DNA of 64,000 bases from a virus. A model generated the notes under the pieces. The model did no database searches, was not told where the DNA came from, and saw only the letters and a program-made list of their open reading frames with translations. The stretch is taken from IMG/VR virus record IMGVR_UViG_3300035698_010625, positions 41,619 to 105,618 of that record; one strand, given 5' to 3'. Of this stretch, positions 18,504-25,963 are shown piece after piece (the first letter of the stretch is position 1; every line of letters begins with the position of its first letter). The position numbers and the translations under genes are program-made.

Positions 18504-18515
18504 AAGGAGCAAGAT

Positions 18516-18554
18516 ATGCGCTTGATGAATTTAGAGCACCTCCTTAAATTGTGA
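18516..18554 (+). CDS. Possible 12-residue leader peptide
   Basis: AAAGGAG then ATG 18516: MRLMNLEHLLKL and TGA. The strong ribosome site and position 41 bases before the next gene suggest a leader peptide, but so short a frame may be chance. Confidence 0.3.
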   Translation: MRLMNLEHLLKL

Positions 18555-18594
18555 TTTTTGGTAAAACACTAATTCACACTTAAGGAAACATCTA

Positions 18595-18972
18595 ATGAAA
18601 ATCACTTATCTCAAAATTAAAGTAAAGTCACTAGCAGCAGAGTCACGCATGATCCGCCAAGAGGAGTTGAAACTCAAACGTCGATACCAGGCGATTAAAC
18701 TGTTGGACAATCAGTATGACACTGCAGCAGAAGAGGGAGACATAAGGTCTACTCGTTTAGGTCTTTATGAACACCGTACAGATGATGTACGTCGAGAGTC
18801 GCGTGTAGCTAATATTGCTTACGGTCTACTTCGAGGAAGAGAGTATAGCAAAATTGAGCGAGGAGTTCGGGAGTTTAATCAACCGAAATGGACACGCGTT
18901 ACAAAGTTGATTGAGAAGTATTCAAACAGTGAGGAGCAGAAGGTTAAAGCTTTTCAACTGATTGAGCAGTAA
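18595..18972 (+). CDS. Conserved phage hypothetical protein, 125 aa
   Basis: Begins MKITYLKIKVKSLAAESRMIRQEE; charged and almost entirely helical, with LYEHRTDDVRRESRVANIAYGLLRG (in part) in the middle, a segment I recall from other large phages without function. AAGGAAA ribosome site. Followed by an intrinsic terminator. Confidence 0.6.
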   Translation: MKITYLKIKVKSLAAESRMIRQEELKLKRRYQAIKLLDNQYDTAAEEGDIRSTRLGLYEHRTDDVRRESRVANIAYGLLRGREYSKIERGVREFNQPKWTRVTKLIEKYSNSEEQKVKAFQLIEQ

Positions 18973-18981
18973 ATATCATGA

Positions 18982-19005
18982 CGGAGCGCTTCGGCGCTCT
19001 CGTTT
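18982..19005 (+). terminator. Intrinsic terminator (UUCG hairpin)
   Basis: GAGCGC-TTCG-GCGCTC stem-loop followed by TCGTTTT, 10 bases after the preceding stop codon. Confidence 0.85.
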
Positions 19006-19006
19006 T

Positions 19007-19075
19007 GGCTGACACGGTGACTACCTGGCTTTCAATCCAAAGGAGTTTAGGGTTCGATTCCCTTATCAGCCACCA
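19007..19075 (+). pseudogene. Short tRNA-like gene with a reduced D arm
   Basis: 69 nt. Acceptor GGCTGA/TCAGCC, T-arm AGGG/CCCT with TTCGATT loop and encoded CCA are good, but the D arm is only GGT-GACT-ACC and the anticodon stem is poor around CTTTCAA (would read TTC, Glu). Either a decaying tRNA-Glu or a D-arm-reduced tRNA. Confidence 0.4.
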
Positions 19076-19093
19076 AATTTTAGGAGAGGCATT

Positions 19094-19213
19094 ATGAGTA
19101 TATTTGCTTGGATTGTTTTTCCATTTTTATTCCCCGTGGTTGTCGCAATGTTTTGGGTGCTGACACATGTGGATCCATACACTGGTAAGGTTCATTGGAA
19201 TCTTACGTGGTAA
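19094..19213 (+). CDS. Small membrane protein, 39 aa
   Basis: GGAGAGG then ATG 19094: MSIFAWIVFPFLFPVVVAMF forms one transmembrane helix, followed by a short DPYTGKVHWNLTW tail. Unknown. Confidence 0.5.
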   Translation: MSIFAWIVFPFLFPVVVAMFWVLTHVDPYTGKVHWNLTW

Positions 19214-19534
19214 ACGATATCATGTAGTAGTTTAAATGTTGGCATTATGAGGAAAGGTGAAGATTATTTGAAAGTAAAATTAAGTTAGTAGCAATTCTGT
19301 AGTGGTGATGTAACGAGACGTGTAGGTAAAAACGTGAGCCAAATGAAAGATTGGACAGGCATCATCATCGAGGGCGTTGCGAATTCTTCTTTTGAACCCT
19401 TTAATTAGTAACCTTTACTTACGTGTCACACGGAAAAACGCTAGGAACCCCCCCGCTTACGCGTCTCTTAATCCTGGATATCCACGGTTCAATACCGGGC
19501 TACATGGCCAATTTCTTGAAACGGAGTTTATAAT
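19214..19534 (+). other. 320-base stretch without a clear gene; tRNA relic near its end
   Basis: No convincing coding frame. Near 19413 there is GTAACCTTTACTTACGTGT, similar to the operators at 8917/9017. At about 19465-19513, CTCTTAATCC and CGG-TTCAATA-CCG look like the anticodon loop and T-arm of a degraded tRNA-Lys. The first 200 bases are A/G-rich and could be structured RNA, but I see no definite fold. Confidence 0.4.
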
Positions 19535-19780
19535 ATGAATGATTATTTTAATGCGTTTATTATGATTTTGGTTATAGCGATAGTAACAAATGTTGGTTGG
19601 ATTATTAATTATGATGATCTTAAAACACTTCATGAAAAGGCGTTAAGTATTCATAAGATTGAAGTCATGCAACATAGACAAGCTATTTGTCGTAGTGCAA
19701 CAGCTGAACACGCAACTAATACTGCTACACTCTTCGAAGCAATCAATAAGCTCAATTCTGCTGCTAAGGCTGCAGAATAA
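19535..19780 (+). CDS. Membrane-anchored hypothetical protein, 81 aa
   Basis: GGAG before ATG 19535. N-terminal transmembrane helix (FNAFIMILVIAIVTNVGWII) and a helical, alanine-rich soluble tail (HKIEVMQHRQAICRS ... NSAAKAAE). Single-pass anchor with a coiled-coil-like tail; function unknown. Confidence 0.55.
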   Translation: MNDYFNAFIMILVIAIVTNVGWIINYDDLKTLHEKALSIHKIEVMQHRQAICRSATAEHATNTATLFEAINKLNSAAKAAE

Positions 19781-19806
19781 TTTACTTTAATGGCATAAGA
19801 TATACC

Positions 19807-19835
19807 TTGCCAAGAAGGTCGAAACCATATATAAT
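19807..19835 (+). promoter_or_regulatory. Sigma70-type promoter for the large RNA
   Basis: TTGCCA (19807-19812), 17-bp spacer, TATAAT (19830-19835). Near-duplicate of the promoter at 13241. Transcription would start about 19842, exactly where the structured RNA begins. Confidence 0.75.
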
Positions 19836-19841
19836 GGTACT

Positions 19842-20290
19842 ATAATCTGAACACAAACTAATAGATTGGGTCGCGTGGGATCCATAAGATAAGTAGCAGT
19901 AATGTTACGAAAGGCTATCTCATTTACGGATAGCGCCACTTTTATGAAGGTGGACATCTACGCAAGCCAAGCTCTTTACGGGTACCTCCGGGTGCTCTGG
20001 AAGATAAGTTGTGACCGACAAACACATCCAGGCCAACGGTGAGGATGATAGATTCCGCAAGAATCTCGGGTCAAGCAAAAGCAACGAACTTCAATGAGCA
20101 AAGGGTAGATTGAAAAGTTAAGCTTGCAGGTAAGGCTTTCAATCAATACGATAGGTGAAAGAAGATACAGCCTTCTGGAATCTAGAAATATTGCTAAGTA
20201 GCTCGCAAGGCGAAAGGTACGAGGTGGGTGGTATTTGGTAACTCAAAGGTTATTGAGCCACAGGCATTCGCTCATCTTAAAATGTAAATA
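19842..20290 (+). ncRNA. Large structured noncoding RNA, 5' part
   Basis: About 450 bases with no coding frame but dense helices: AATCT/AGATT near the start, GCTATC/GATAGC, CCAC/GTGG, AGATTCC-GCAA-GAATCT (GNRA), GATTGAAA/TTTCAATC, CTCAA/TTGAG, and AGTAGCT-CGCAA-GGCGAA, which fits an E-loop (AGUA/GAA) under a hairpin. A strong dedicated promoter, size, density of GNRA and E-loop motifs and position among phage tRNAs recall the GOLLD class of giant phage RNAs; I cannot verify the match by eye. Confidence 0.6.
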
Positions 20291-20294
20291 TGTA

Positions 20295-20369
20295 AACGGA
20301 ATAGGGGAATAGGTACACCCGCCCGGCCGCCAAAGCCAGGATCTGTTGGTTCGAATCCAACTTTCGTTA
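20295..20369 (+). tRNA. Divergent tRNA-Trp (CCA)
   Basis: 75 nt, acceptor AACGGAA/TTTCGTT (7 pairs), strong T-arm GTTGG-TTCGAAT-CCAAC, anticodon stem with GGC/GCC closing loop CGCCAAA, giving anticodon CCA but G instead of U at position 33. 3' flank is TCA, so CCA is not encoded. It is the only Trp tRNA in the window and lies between two parts of the large RNA. Followed by a GTTATCA/TGATAAC hairpin. Confidence 0.55.
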
Positions 20370-20384
20370 TCAACTTTGTATTGA

Positions 20385-20838
20385 TAACAAATCTTAAATG
20401 CAAAGACGAATGCCACCGTGAAGTGGAAATTGCTTAATCCTCAAACCCATAGGGTAATTGAGGTTCAGGATGCTCGCAAGGCGGATTGAATTAGTTGGAG
20501 TCACAGGTAAATTCTTAGCGGAGTTACACAGCCCAGCAAGGCTGACCGGTCGATGAATGCTGAAAAGCTCGCGGATAGAGGAATCGCTACCTCTTTAAAC
20601 AAAGCAGCAATGGTTGATTACTATGCCGCTCTTCGGAGGGTAAAGTGGAAAAGAGAAGAACCTAGCGGATCGCACCGTGTGGATAATTTCTCGAAGGATC
20701 AACTGCATATGAGTATATTCTCAACTCATCTGTTTACTTATGGCAGGTTGTACGTTCTCTGCCTTAAACGTACTGGCTTTCTGGGGAGGCTCAGATAACC
20801 GGGTAGTTCACCTAACTACCTGCCATAAGTAAATAGGA
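20385..20838 (+). ncRNA. Large structured noncoding RNA, 3' part
   Basis: Another 450 bases of structured sequence: CCTCAA/TTGAGG around ACCC/GGGT, a CTC-TTCG-GAG hairpin, AGAGG/CCTCT, and at the end a domain of 101 nt closed by a perfect 15-bp stem (20733-20747 with 20819-20833) holding a GTAGTT/AACTAC hairpin. Probably continuous with the 5' part, the total being about 1 kb, with or without the tRNA-Trp as a built-in domain. A reading frame at 20553-20798 overlaps it but has no ribosome site. Confidence 0.6.
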
Positions 20839-20845
20839 AGATAAT

Positions 20846-20974
20846 ATGAACATTGATAAAGTTGAACTTCAGAAGATCTTTCTTGAAGTTTTTACTAAAC
20901 ACCCAGAAGCTGCAAAGATTTTTCTAAAGGGTAATAACTATGAGCACGACCCCTACAAGAAGTTTGAGAGTTGA
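20846..20974 (+). CDS. Hypothetical protein, 42 aa
   Basis: AGGAAG then ATG 20846, MNIDKVELQKIFLEVFTKHP; acidic, helical. Overlaps the next gene by 35 bases. Unknown. Confidence 0.45.
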   Translation: MNIDKVELQKIFLEVFTKHPEAAKIFLKGNNYEHDPYKKFES

Positions 20975-21239
20975 AAGATCATATACAAATAAGTTTAACC
21001 AAGTAATTGAAGTTGGTGATGAAGTAGTATTTGTTGCAACTTCTTGGGGTGGTACTGATATTCGCCAAGGTGTTTATCTTGGATATTACCCACGCACTGG
21101 TTGGGATGGTCGCCCTGCACTTCATGCTGCTAGTGTATCATACATTGGTAAGGAGTGGGATGGAAGAAAATGGATTGACGATGCAGTACTTCATTCTGTT
21201 CTTGAACTCGGTCGTGTTTTCAAAATTGAGAAAGTATAA
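20940..21239 (+). CDS. Small beta-barrel-like protein, 99 aa (paralogue 1)
   Basis: Shares the pattern S-[YF]-x-N-x(5)-IEVGD-x-V-x-x-VA with its downstream neighbour, so the two are tandem paralogues. The IEVGDEVVFVA start and glycine/aromatic spacing suggest an SH3-like barrel. Function unknown. Its TAA overlaps the next ATG by one base. Confidence 0.55.
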   Translation: MSTTPTRSLRVERSYTNKFNQVIEVGDEVVFVATSWGGTDIRQGVYLGYYPRTGWDGRPALHAASVSYIGKEWDGRKWIDDAVLHSVLELGRVFKIEKV

Positions 21240-21556
21240 TGGCATTCCTCGAAGAGTCATTTGTCAATGAAATCGGGCAACGTATTGAAGTTGGGGATCG
21301 TGTAATAGCGGTCGCACATGGATACAATCTCAACTGCCGTCCTGGTATCTATGAAGGTTATCACAGTCATGGCGAACAATATTATACTATCTCACAACTT
21401 GTAGAAACTGCAGATGGTGGGTTTAAGAAAGATGAACGTGGTAATTATGTGAGATATACGAAAAAACATTATTACATTCGAATGTTACATCGCGTATTGT
21501 ACGATGAAGGTTGGCGTGGAATACTTCAGAATGGTAACATTTTCAAAATTGCATAA
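21239..21556 (+). CDS. Small beta-barrel-like protein, 105 aa (paralogue 2)
   Basis: Paralogue of the preceding protein: QRIEVGDRVIAVAHGYN near the N terminus and LHRVLYDEGWRGILQNGNIFKI at the end matching LHSVLELGRVFKIEKV. Coupled TAATG start. Unknown. Confidence 0.55.
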   Translation: MAFLEESFVNEIGQRIEVGDRVIAVAHGYNLNCRPGIYEGYHSHGEQYYTISQLVETADGGFKKDERGNYVRYTKKHYYIRMLHRVLYDEGWRGILQNGNIFKIA

Positions 21557-21560
21557 CAAT

Positions 21561-21650
21561 GGCATTGTGGTGGAACTAAGGTATACACAGCGTCTTCAAA
21601 AGCCGCCGGTCTTTGAGACTATGAGGGTTCGACTCCCTCCGATGCTACCA
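21561..21650 (+). tRNA. tRNA-Leu (CAA)
   Basis: 90 nt with long variable arm, acceptor GGCATTG/CGATGCT, anticodon loop TTCAAAA (CAA), encoded CCA. Last tRNA of the array. Confidence 0.85.
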
Positions 21651-21763
21651 AGTTTAGGTTAACGAGTAACAGGCTTATAAGAAGTCGCGGTTCTTAGGTT
21701 CCTCTCCATACTGTTAATTTGGAGGAAAAGTTACTCACTCACACTATACAAAGGATCTTTATT

Positions 21764-22213
21764 ATGGGTATTATTAAACGTGATAGTATGCTTGGCCGTT
21801 GGATCTTTTCACCCAATACTTTTATCTATCAAGATGCTAAACTCTCTAGTGTTGAAACTATTAATTCTTGTCAAATTGTGCAAATGATTCTTTGGCGGTG
21901 CTTTGTAACTGTCGCAGTACTTTTTCTTGGATTTGTACTTGGTACACTAACCATCGGCTTGGTTACTGGGTTAGGCACTATGGTTGGTTTTTTCGACTTT
22001 GCTGCAATTTTCTTGTATGATTCATATTTTGGTGGTGCAGTAATGCTAGCTGGATTGATGTCAGTAATGGGATTAGTTATCGCTGGTTCATATTATTTTG
22101 AAGAATGGAAGATAGCCCGTCAGCACAAGCCCCGTGATGTTGACTCTGTTGTTGAAATCATGTATGATGGTTTCAAAAATAAGTTCTGCCCAATTTTTAA
22201 GGTAGTCGATTAA
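21764..22213 (+). CDS. Membrane protein, 149 aa
   Basis: Start MGIIKRDSMLGRWIF at 21764. Three hydrophobic stretches (about 40-62, 66-85 and 92-112) with glycine-rich patterns (GFVLGTLTIGLVTGLG), so a polytopic membrane protein with a soluble basic C terminus. No transporter family recognised. Confidence 0.55.
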   Translation: MGIIKRDSMLGRWIFSPNTFIYQDAKLSSVETINSCQIVQMILWRCFVTVAVLFLGFVLGTLTIGLVTGLGTMVGFFDFAAIFLYDSYFGGAVMLAGLMSVMGLVIAGSYYFEEWKIARQHKPRDVDSVVEIMYDGFKNKFCPIFKVVD

Positions 22214-22437
22214 ATGAAGTATTATGTAGATTCTATGAGACATTTGGTATGTGTGCCTTACAGTATATCTAATCTACATAAATGGCAGAAGTGTTAGAAA
22301 TTAATCGTTGTTGGTTTCACAAAAATCATTACGACGTACCTAAAAGAAGAATCAAAGAAATCCAAGCAAAAGCTACATTAGTATCTCCTCGAATTATTTT
22401 GAAGATTACTAAAGGTGAAGGATATGAACACCCTTGA
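22214..22437 (+). CDS. DUF4031 protein, split by a -1 frameshift
   Basis: The first frame gives MKYYVDSMRHLVCVPYSISN and stops after KWQKC. Shifting back one base at AAA (about 22281) continues MAEVLEINRCWF-HKNHYDVPKRR-IKEIQAKAT... to TGA at 22435. Joined, the protein has the DUF4031 signature (YVD at the start, then W/F-F-x(3)-HYDVP). DUF4031 proteins are of unknown function and common in phages. Nothing but the frame break argues against a working gene; see the frameshift finding. Confidence 0.6.
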
Positions 22438-22885
22438 CTCTTTTTCTAACTGCATGCCTATTACGAACTTTGGAGACGAAGACACTCGTTTTCTCAGTAA
22501 CTTTTGGATGCCAGTAATAGGGCTTGAAGGTCCTTCGGTAGAACACGTGTACGCCGCTGCTAAAGCGGTTTCAGAACTTGACCGTGAAGCAATTCTCGCT
22601 TGCCAAACTCCTGGTCAAGCTAAGCGCCTTGGGTCCAAGGTTCAAAAAATCAAGTGCTGGGATGACATTAAACTAAACGTTATGTTCTCTGCACTTCTGA
22701 TAAAATTCAACTTTAAGAAAAATCCGGAACTTGCTAGACAGTTGCTTCTAACTAAGGATCGTGACATAATAGAAGGAAACACCTGGGGAGACACTTTCTG
22801 GGGGACTTGCAACGGTAAAGGTGAGAACCATTTAGGAAAACAGTTAATGGAAATAAGATCCCTATTAACTCGTTGTGATATATAG
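22424..22885 (+). CDS. NADAR (YbiA-like) domain protein
   Basis: 153 residues. Typical NADAR signatures: TRFLSNFWMP near the N terminus, SVEHVYAAAKA (catalytic-site glutamate region), AKRLGSKV, W-x-x-IKLNVM, and the closing NTWGDTFWGTC...GENHLGKQLMEIR. NADAR enzymes are N-glycosidases acting on ADP-ribosylated substrates; some remove ADP-ribose from guanine in DNA and protect against DarT/DarG-type systems. A role in countering host ADP-ribosylating defences is inference. Overlaps the end of the DUF4031 gene. Confidence 0.85.
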   Translation: MNTLDSFSNCMPITNFGDEDTRFLSNFWMPVIGLEGPSVEHVYAAAKAVSELDREAILACQTPGQAKRLGSKVQKIKCWDDIKLNVMFSALLIKFNFKKNPELARQLLLTKDRDIIEGNTWGDTFWGTCNGKGENHLGKQLMEIRSLLTRCDI

Positions 22886-22900
22886 TCTAAAGGAAAACAA

Positions 22901-23248
22901 ATGAAAGTTGGAAGAAAATGCTTTGAGAAATACTATGATGAAGTAAATCATTGTTATATCACAACAGCTAGTCCAAAAGAAATGGACGCTATCTTCACAG
23001 CAAAATTAAACAATGCTGGCGAAAGTGGAATGATTAAAGATCATTTCCCTGATTCAGTATTCAAACGTCTAAAGAAGAAAGGTTTAATTTATACTTACCG
23101 TGGTTACAGATTTCATAGAACTCAACGTACAATGGTGAGGTTAAAGACCTTTACTCATTTAGAAGTAGTAGAAGAAAGAGTCCCGTATCGTAAACGCAAT
23201 GAAGATATTGCCCTAATGAAAGAGAAGTCAAAATGTCGTCGAAATTAG
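22901..23248 (+). CDS. Hypothetical protein, 115 aa
   Basis: AAGGAAA before ATG 22901. Lysine-rich alpha/beta protein with a central winged-helix-like segment (DSVFKRLKKKGLIYTYRGYRF), so possibly nucleic-acid binding. Not recognised; overlaps the next gene by 16 bases. Confidence 0.5.
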   Translation: MKVGRKCFEKYYDEVNHCYITTASPKEMDAIFTAKLNNAGESGMIKDHFPDSVFKRLKKKGLIYTYRGYRFHRTQRTMVRLKTFTHLEVVEERVPYRKRNEDIALMKEKSKCRRN

Positions 23249-23433
23249 TAATCGTATTCGCAACACCACAAGGTGCTGAAACTCCAAGTATTGAAGTATT
23301 TTTTCCAACAGCTGATGAAGCTCTAGCAGTATCTCAGAGTGTACGCGTTGGTGGAACACAAAGTGCTTGGGCAACATATATTCAAGAAGTTCAATCAGAT
23401 GTAGTTGGTTCATTTCCTAATGGTGATGCATGA
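23233..23433 (+). CDS. Hypothetical protein, 66 aa
   Basis: MSSKLVIVFATPQGAE; an alternating beta/alpha pattern with FFPTADEALAVSQSV. Soluble, acidic, no family recognised. Confidence 0.5.
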   Translation: MSSKLVIVFATPQGAETPSIEVFFPTADEALAVSQSVRVGGTQSAWATYIQEVQSDVVGSFPNGDA

Positions 23434-23512
23434 TTAAAGAGTTGACTTAATCATCACAAAGACTGGAGGTATAGTATGTCATTAGGTAATTAAATAACCT
23501 AGGAGGCATCGC

Positions 23513-24058
23513 ATGCACAACACAGAACCTTTTAAACCGATTGTTCGGTTGAAAAATAAGCACAATCAAGTAGTGTTTGAGTATAAAGATAAACACGAAG
23601 CAGCACTCTATATTGGTAGGGATATTAATCGCCATAAATGGATTAATGCTGTTGGAACTGAATTCCCAGTAATTTCCTGGGAAGATGAATTCAGAGAACT
23701 GTACAGTTCTCTATCTAAGAGACCTTATTACTATTACCGTCACAATGAAATTGAATATGTTTTACATGATGAGCACAACAATGTCATTGACCCAGAAAAA
23801 ATCTGGAATCTTGGTGTACGTGCTATAGCACGTACACAGCCCCGTAAGCGTGGTTGCGCTTACGGGTACAAAGCTCCAGTAACAACGCAAGAGAAGAGAC
23901 AATGGTACGCTGCATTTGACCAAGACTCAGACGTCCCTATCAAAATGCGAGTTAAGCGTTCCCCGATGAACATAGCGGATCTATGGGACGACCGCGGTTA
24001 CGAGACAGGTGGATCATGGAAGAATTGGCGGAAGACGCAGTACCGTGTAAAGACATGA
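23513..24058 (+). CDS. Hypothetical protein, 181 aa
   Basis: GGAGG then ATG 23513. The N-terminal region (FEYKDKHEAALYIGRDINRHKW) may be a NUMOD-like DNA-contact motif, but no nuclease core is present. The C terminus (SPMNIADLWDDRGYETGG, then SWKNWRKTQYRVKT) resembles a tail shared by several T4-like phage proteins with a tryptophan/arginine-rich end. Stop overlaps the next start (ATGA). Confidence 0.5.
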   Translation: MHNTEPFKPIVRLKNKHNQVVFEYKDKHEAALYIGRDINRHKWINAVGTEFPVISWEDEFRELYSSLSKRPYYYYRHNEIEYVLHDEHNNVIDPEKIWNLGVRAIARTQPRKRGCAYGYKAPVTTQEKRQWYAAFDQDSDVPIKMRVKRSPMNIADLWDDRGYETGGSWKNWRKTQYRVKT

Positions 24059-24360
24059 GTCGGGCACTACGCCGACACCACGCCCGGCGTATGTATGCTC
24101 GTACTGAATCTATTATGAATATGTGGGATTGGTTTCCTATGGATGGAAAAGATCCAATTACTAAAGAACAGCGTCACATGAGAATTAGTCAACTTCGAGA
24201 TAATTTCTCGGCGTGTTCATGTGATAGCTGTTGTAATGTTCGGAGAAATCCTTGGCATGGAGATAAAGCGAAAATGACTATGCAAGAATTGAAAACCACA
24301 ACTGTCGATGAAGAAATGTTAATGCATTTTGCAGAAGAAAGAACCAATAACTCCAGATGA
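24055..24360 (+). CDS. Putative zinc-binding protein, 101 aa
   Basis: Start 24055 (MSRALRRHHARRMYART) by ATGA coupling. Basic N terminus, then CSCDSCCNVRRNPW, a cysteine cluster seen in a family of small phage proteins (usual form C-x-C-x-x-C-x-N-P-R). Likely binds zinc and nucleic acid; function unknown. Confidence 0.55.
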   Translation: MSRALRRHHARRMYARTESIMNMWDWFPMDGKDPITKEQRHMRISQLRDNFSACSCDSCCNVRRNPWHGDKAKMTMQELKTTTVDEEMLMHFAEERTNNSR

Positions 24361-24408
24361 ACAAAAAGAATTGGAAGCTATTCGAGAAAGGAAATATAAT
24401 GAAAGAAA

Positions 24409-25355
24409 TTGATAATTGACTTTTGGATGCTTGCTGGTTTTTTACTAGCTGCATATTCTGTTATTGCTAATGACAGTGCTCAGACACTCGGTACTTGGAT
24501 CGCATCTAACTCAAATGTTAAATGGCAGTATCTTTGGTTAGCTGCTTCGAGTGTTTTGGTATTCACATTAGGTTATGGCTGGTTGTTAAACGGGGAGACA
24601 TCAGCTTTGGAAGGCTAGCGCTTATACCATTTATAGAAGTCCAGTGGTATCACGTTTTAGCACCATTAATTTTAGCAGTACTTACTCGTTACGGTATACC
24701 TGTCTCCACCTCTTTTATAGTACTTAGTGCTTTCGCGTCAACTTTCATATTAGAACAAATGTTGATTAAGTCCATTATAGGATATGGCATTGCAGCGATA
24801 GGTGGTTACTCACTATGGATTATATTAGCTAGGCATTTGAATGAAAAGATTCCCGTAAAGCCCGGCCGAGAAACTATGTGGAAAGTGCTTCAATGGCTAA
24901 GCACTGGATTTCTTTGGTTCACATGGTTAAGTCATGATATTGCAAACATTGCAGTGTTCTTACCCAGAGTACTACCACTAGAAGGTCTTTTGCTAGTGAT
25001 GTTAGTATTTGTCATTGGATTAGCGTATCTCTTTTGGACGCGTGGTGGGAAAATCCAAGACATCATAATGGAGAAAAATCAAAGTATTAGGTATACACGA
25101 TCAGCTACTATAATTGATATTGTGTACGCAGTAATCTTATTAGTCTTCAAATCGTATAGTAACATACCAATGTCTACTACTTGGGTGTTTCTAGGGCTAC
25201 TAGCAGGTCGAGAACTAGCTATAGCAACTGTCATGAAGAATGATAAGATTAAAAATGTCTGGCCTCTAGTAGGTAAAGATTTCCTAAGGATGTCAGTAGG
25301 TTTGATCGTTTCAGTAGTAGCGATCCTTTTGATACATCACTTTACTATAGGATAA
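24409..25355 (+). CDS. PiT-family phosphate permease, split by a -1 frameshift
   Basis: The first frame (from 24409) gives the N-terminal helices with the PiT signature IANDSAQTLGTWIAS and stops after LLNGETSALEG. A -1 shift at the GGGG run (24590-24593) restores GDISFGRLALIPFIEVQ and continues through about seven more helices to 25355, including the second PiT signature SHDIANIAVF. Joined length is about 315 residues. PiT proteins import inorganic phosphate as a cation symport. With PhoH nearby this suggests phosphate-stress metabolism. The start of the first frame is not an ATG in good context and may lie slightly upstream. Confidence 0.7.
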
Positions 25356-25359
25356 TATA

Positions 25360-25461
25360 ATGAAACTTACACCATGCGAATCAGTTACTACCATCCCAAA
25401 TAGTCCACACTTTGCTGTCACTGTATCAGGAGCAGATGCTCATGCAATCCCTGAGAATTGA
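25360..25461 (+). CDS. Hypothetical peptide, 33 aa
   Basis: AGGATAATATA then ATG 25360: MKLTPCESVTTIPNSPHFAV. Overlaps the next gene in another frame by 26 bases. It could be an independent peptide or the misframed N terminus of the next gene. Confidence 0.35.
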   Translation: MKLTPCESVTTIPNSPHFAVTVSGADAHAIPEN

Positions 25462-25963
25462 TTTACGTGGATTAAGTTTAAGCTCTTCTTGTGTATCATT
25501 TAGACCTAAGGGAACTTATGAACACCCTGCTAAATATGGAAATTACTGTGATGCGTACACACAAGTAGGTAAGTTTCGCCAAGGTCTTCGAATGGCGAAT
25601 ATGTGGTTTGAAAACATTAAACTATTACAGAACAATGGATTTACTGGGATAGATGGTTACTATTGGCAACATGAAGATGCAGCTTGGTTTGTATTAAAAG
25701 ATGAAACAGTTGATGTAAAATTTACAAATCCAAATTTATGCTTTACAGGATATCTATCACCACCGTCATTTATGGTAAGAGAAATGTATGAAATAAGTGG
25801 TGGCAATCCAGAAGAATTGGTGAAGTATACAGACCCAGAAAAATATTATGAAAAACGTGGAATGAAATATAAAAATGGCATAGTATGGACCACAGCTGGT
25901 CTTGCATTTGCCGAACAACAAATTGCAGCTCGAAAAGCTAGATTAAAAGGAACAAAAGTATGA
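25436..25963 (+). CDS. Hypothetical protein, 175 aa
   Basis: Begins MLMQSLRIDLRGLSLSSSC at 25436. Soluble; contains GNYCDAYTQVGKFRQGLRMAN (part shown) and a glycine/aromatic middle. C-terminal 20 residues are basic and helical. Not recognised. Stop overlaps the next start by ATGA. Confidence 0.5.
   Translation: MLMQSLRIDLRGLSLSSSCVSFRPKGTYEHPAKYGNYCDAYTQVGKFRQGLRMANMWFENIKLLQNNGFTGIDGYYWQHEDAAWFVLKDETVDVKFTNPNLCFTGYLSPPSFMVREMYEISGGNPEELVKYTDPEKYYEKRGMKYKNGIVWTTAGLAFAEQQIAARKARLKGTKV

Noticed and set aside
19842-20290. Group I intron-like fragments (AAGATACAGCC, TGAGCCACAGG)
   Set aside because: The S-like element precedes the Q-like one, opposite to the P-Q-R-S order, and no split exon is visible around the region.
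20553-20798. Open frame of 81 codons within the large structured RNA
   Set aside because: No ribosome binding site, amino-acid pattern not protein-like, and it overlaps strongly base-paired sequence including one side of the 15-bp stem.
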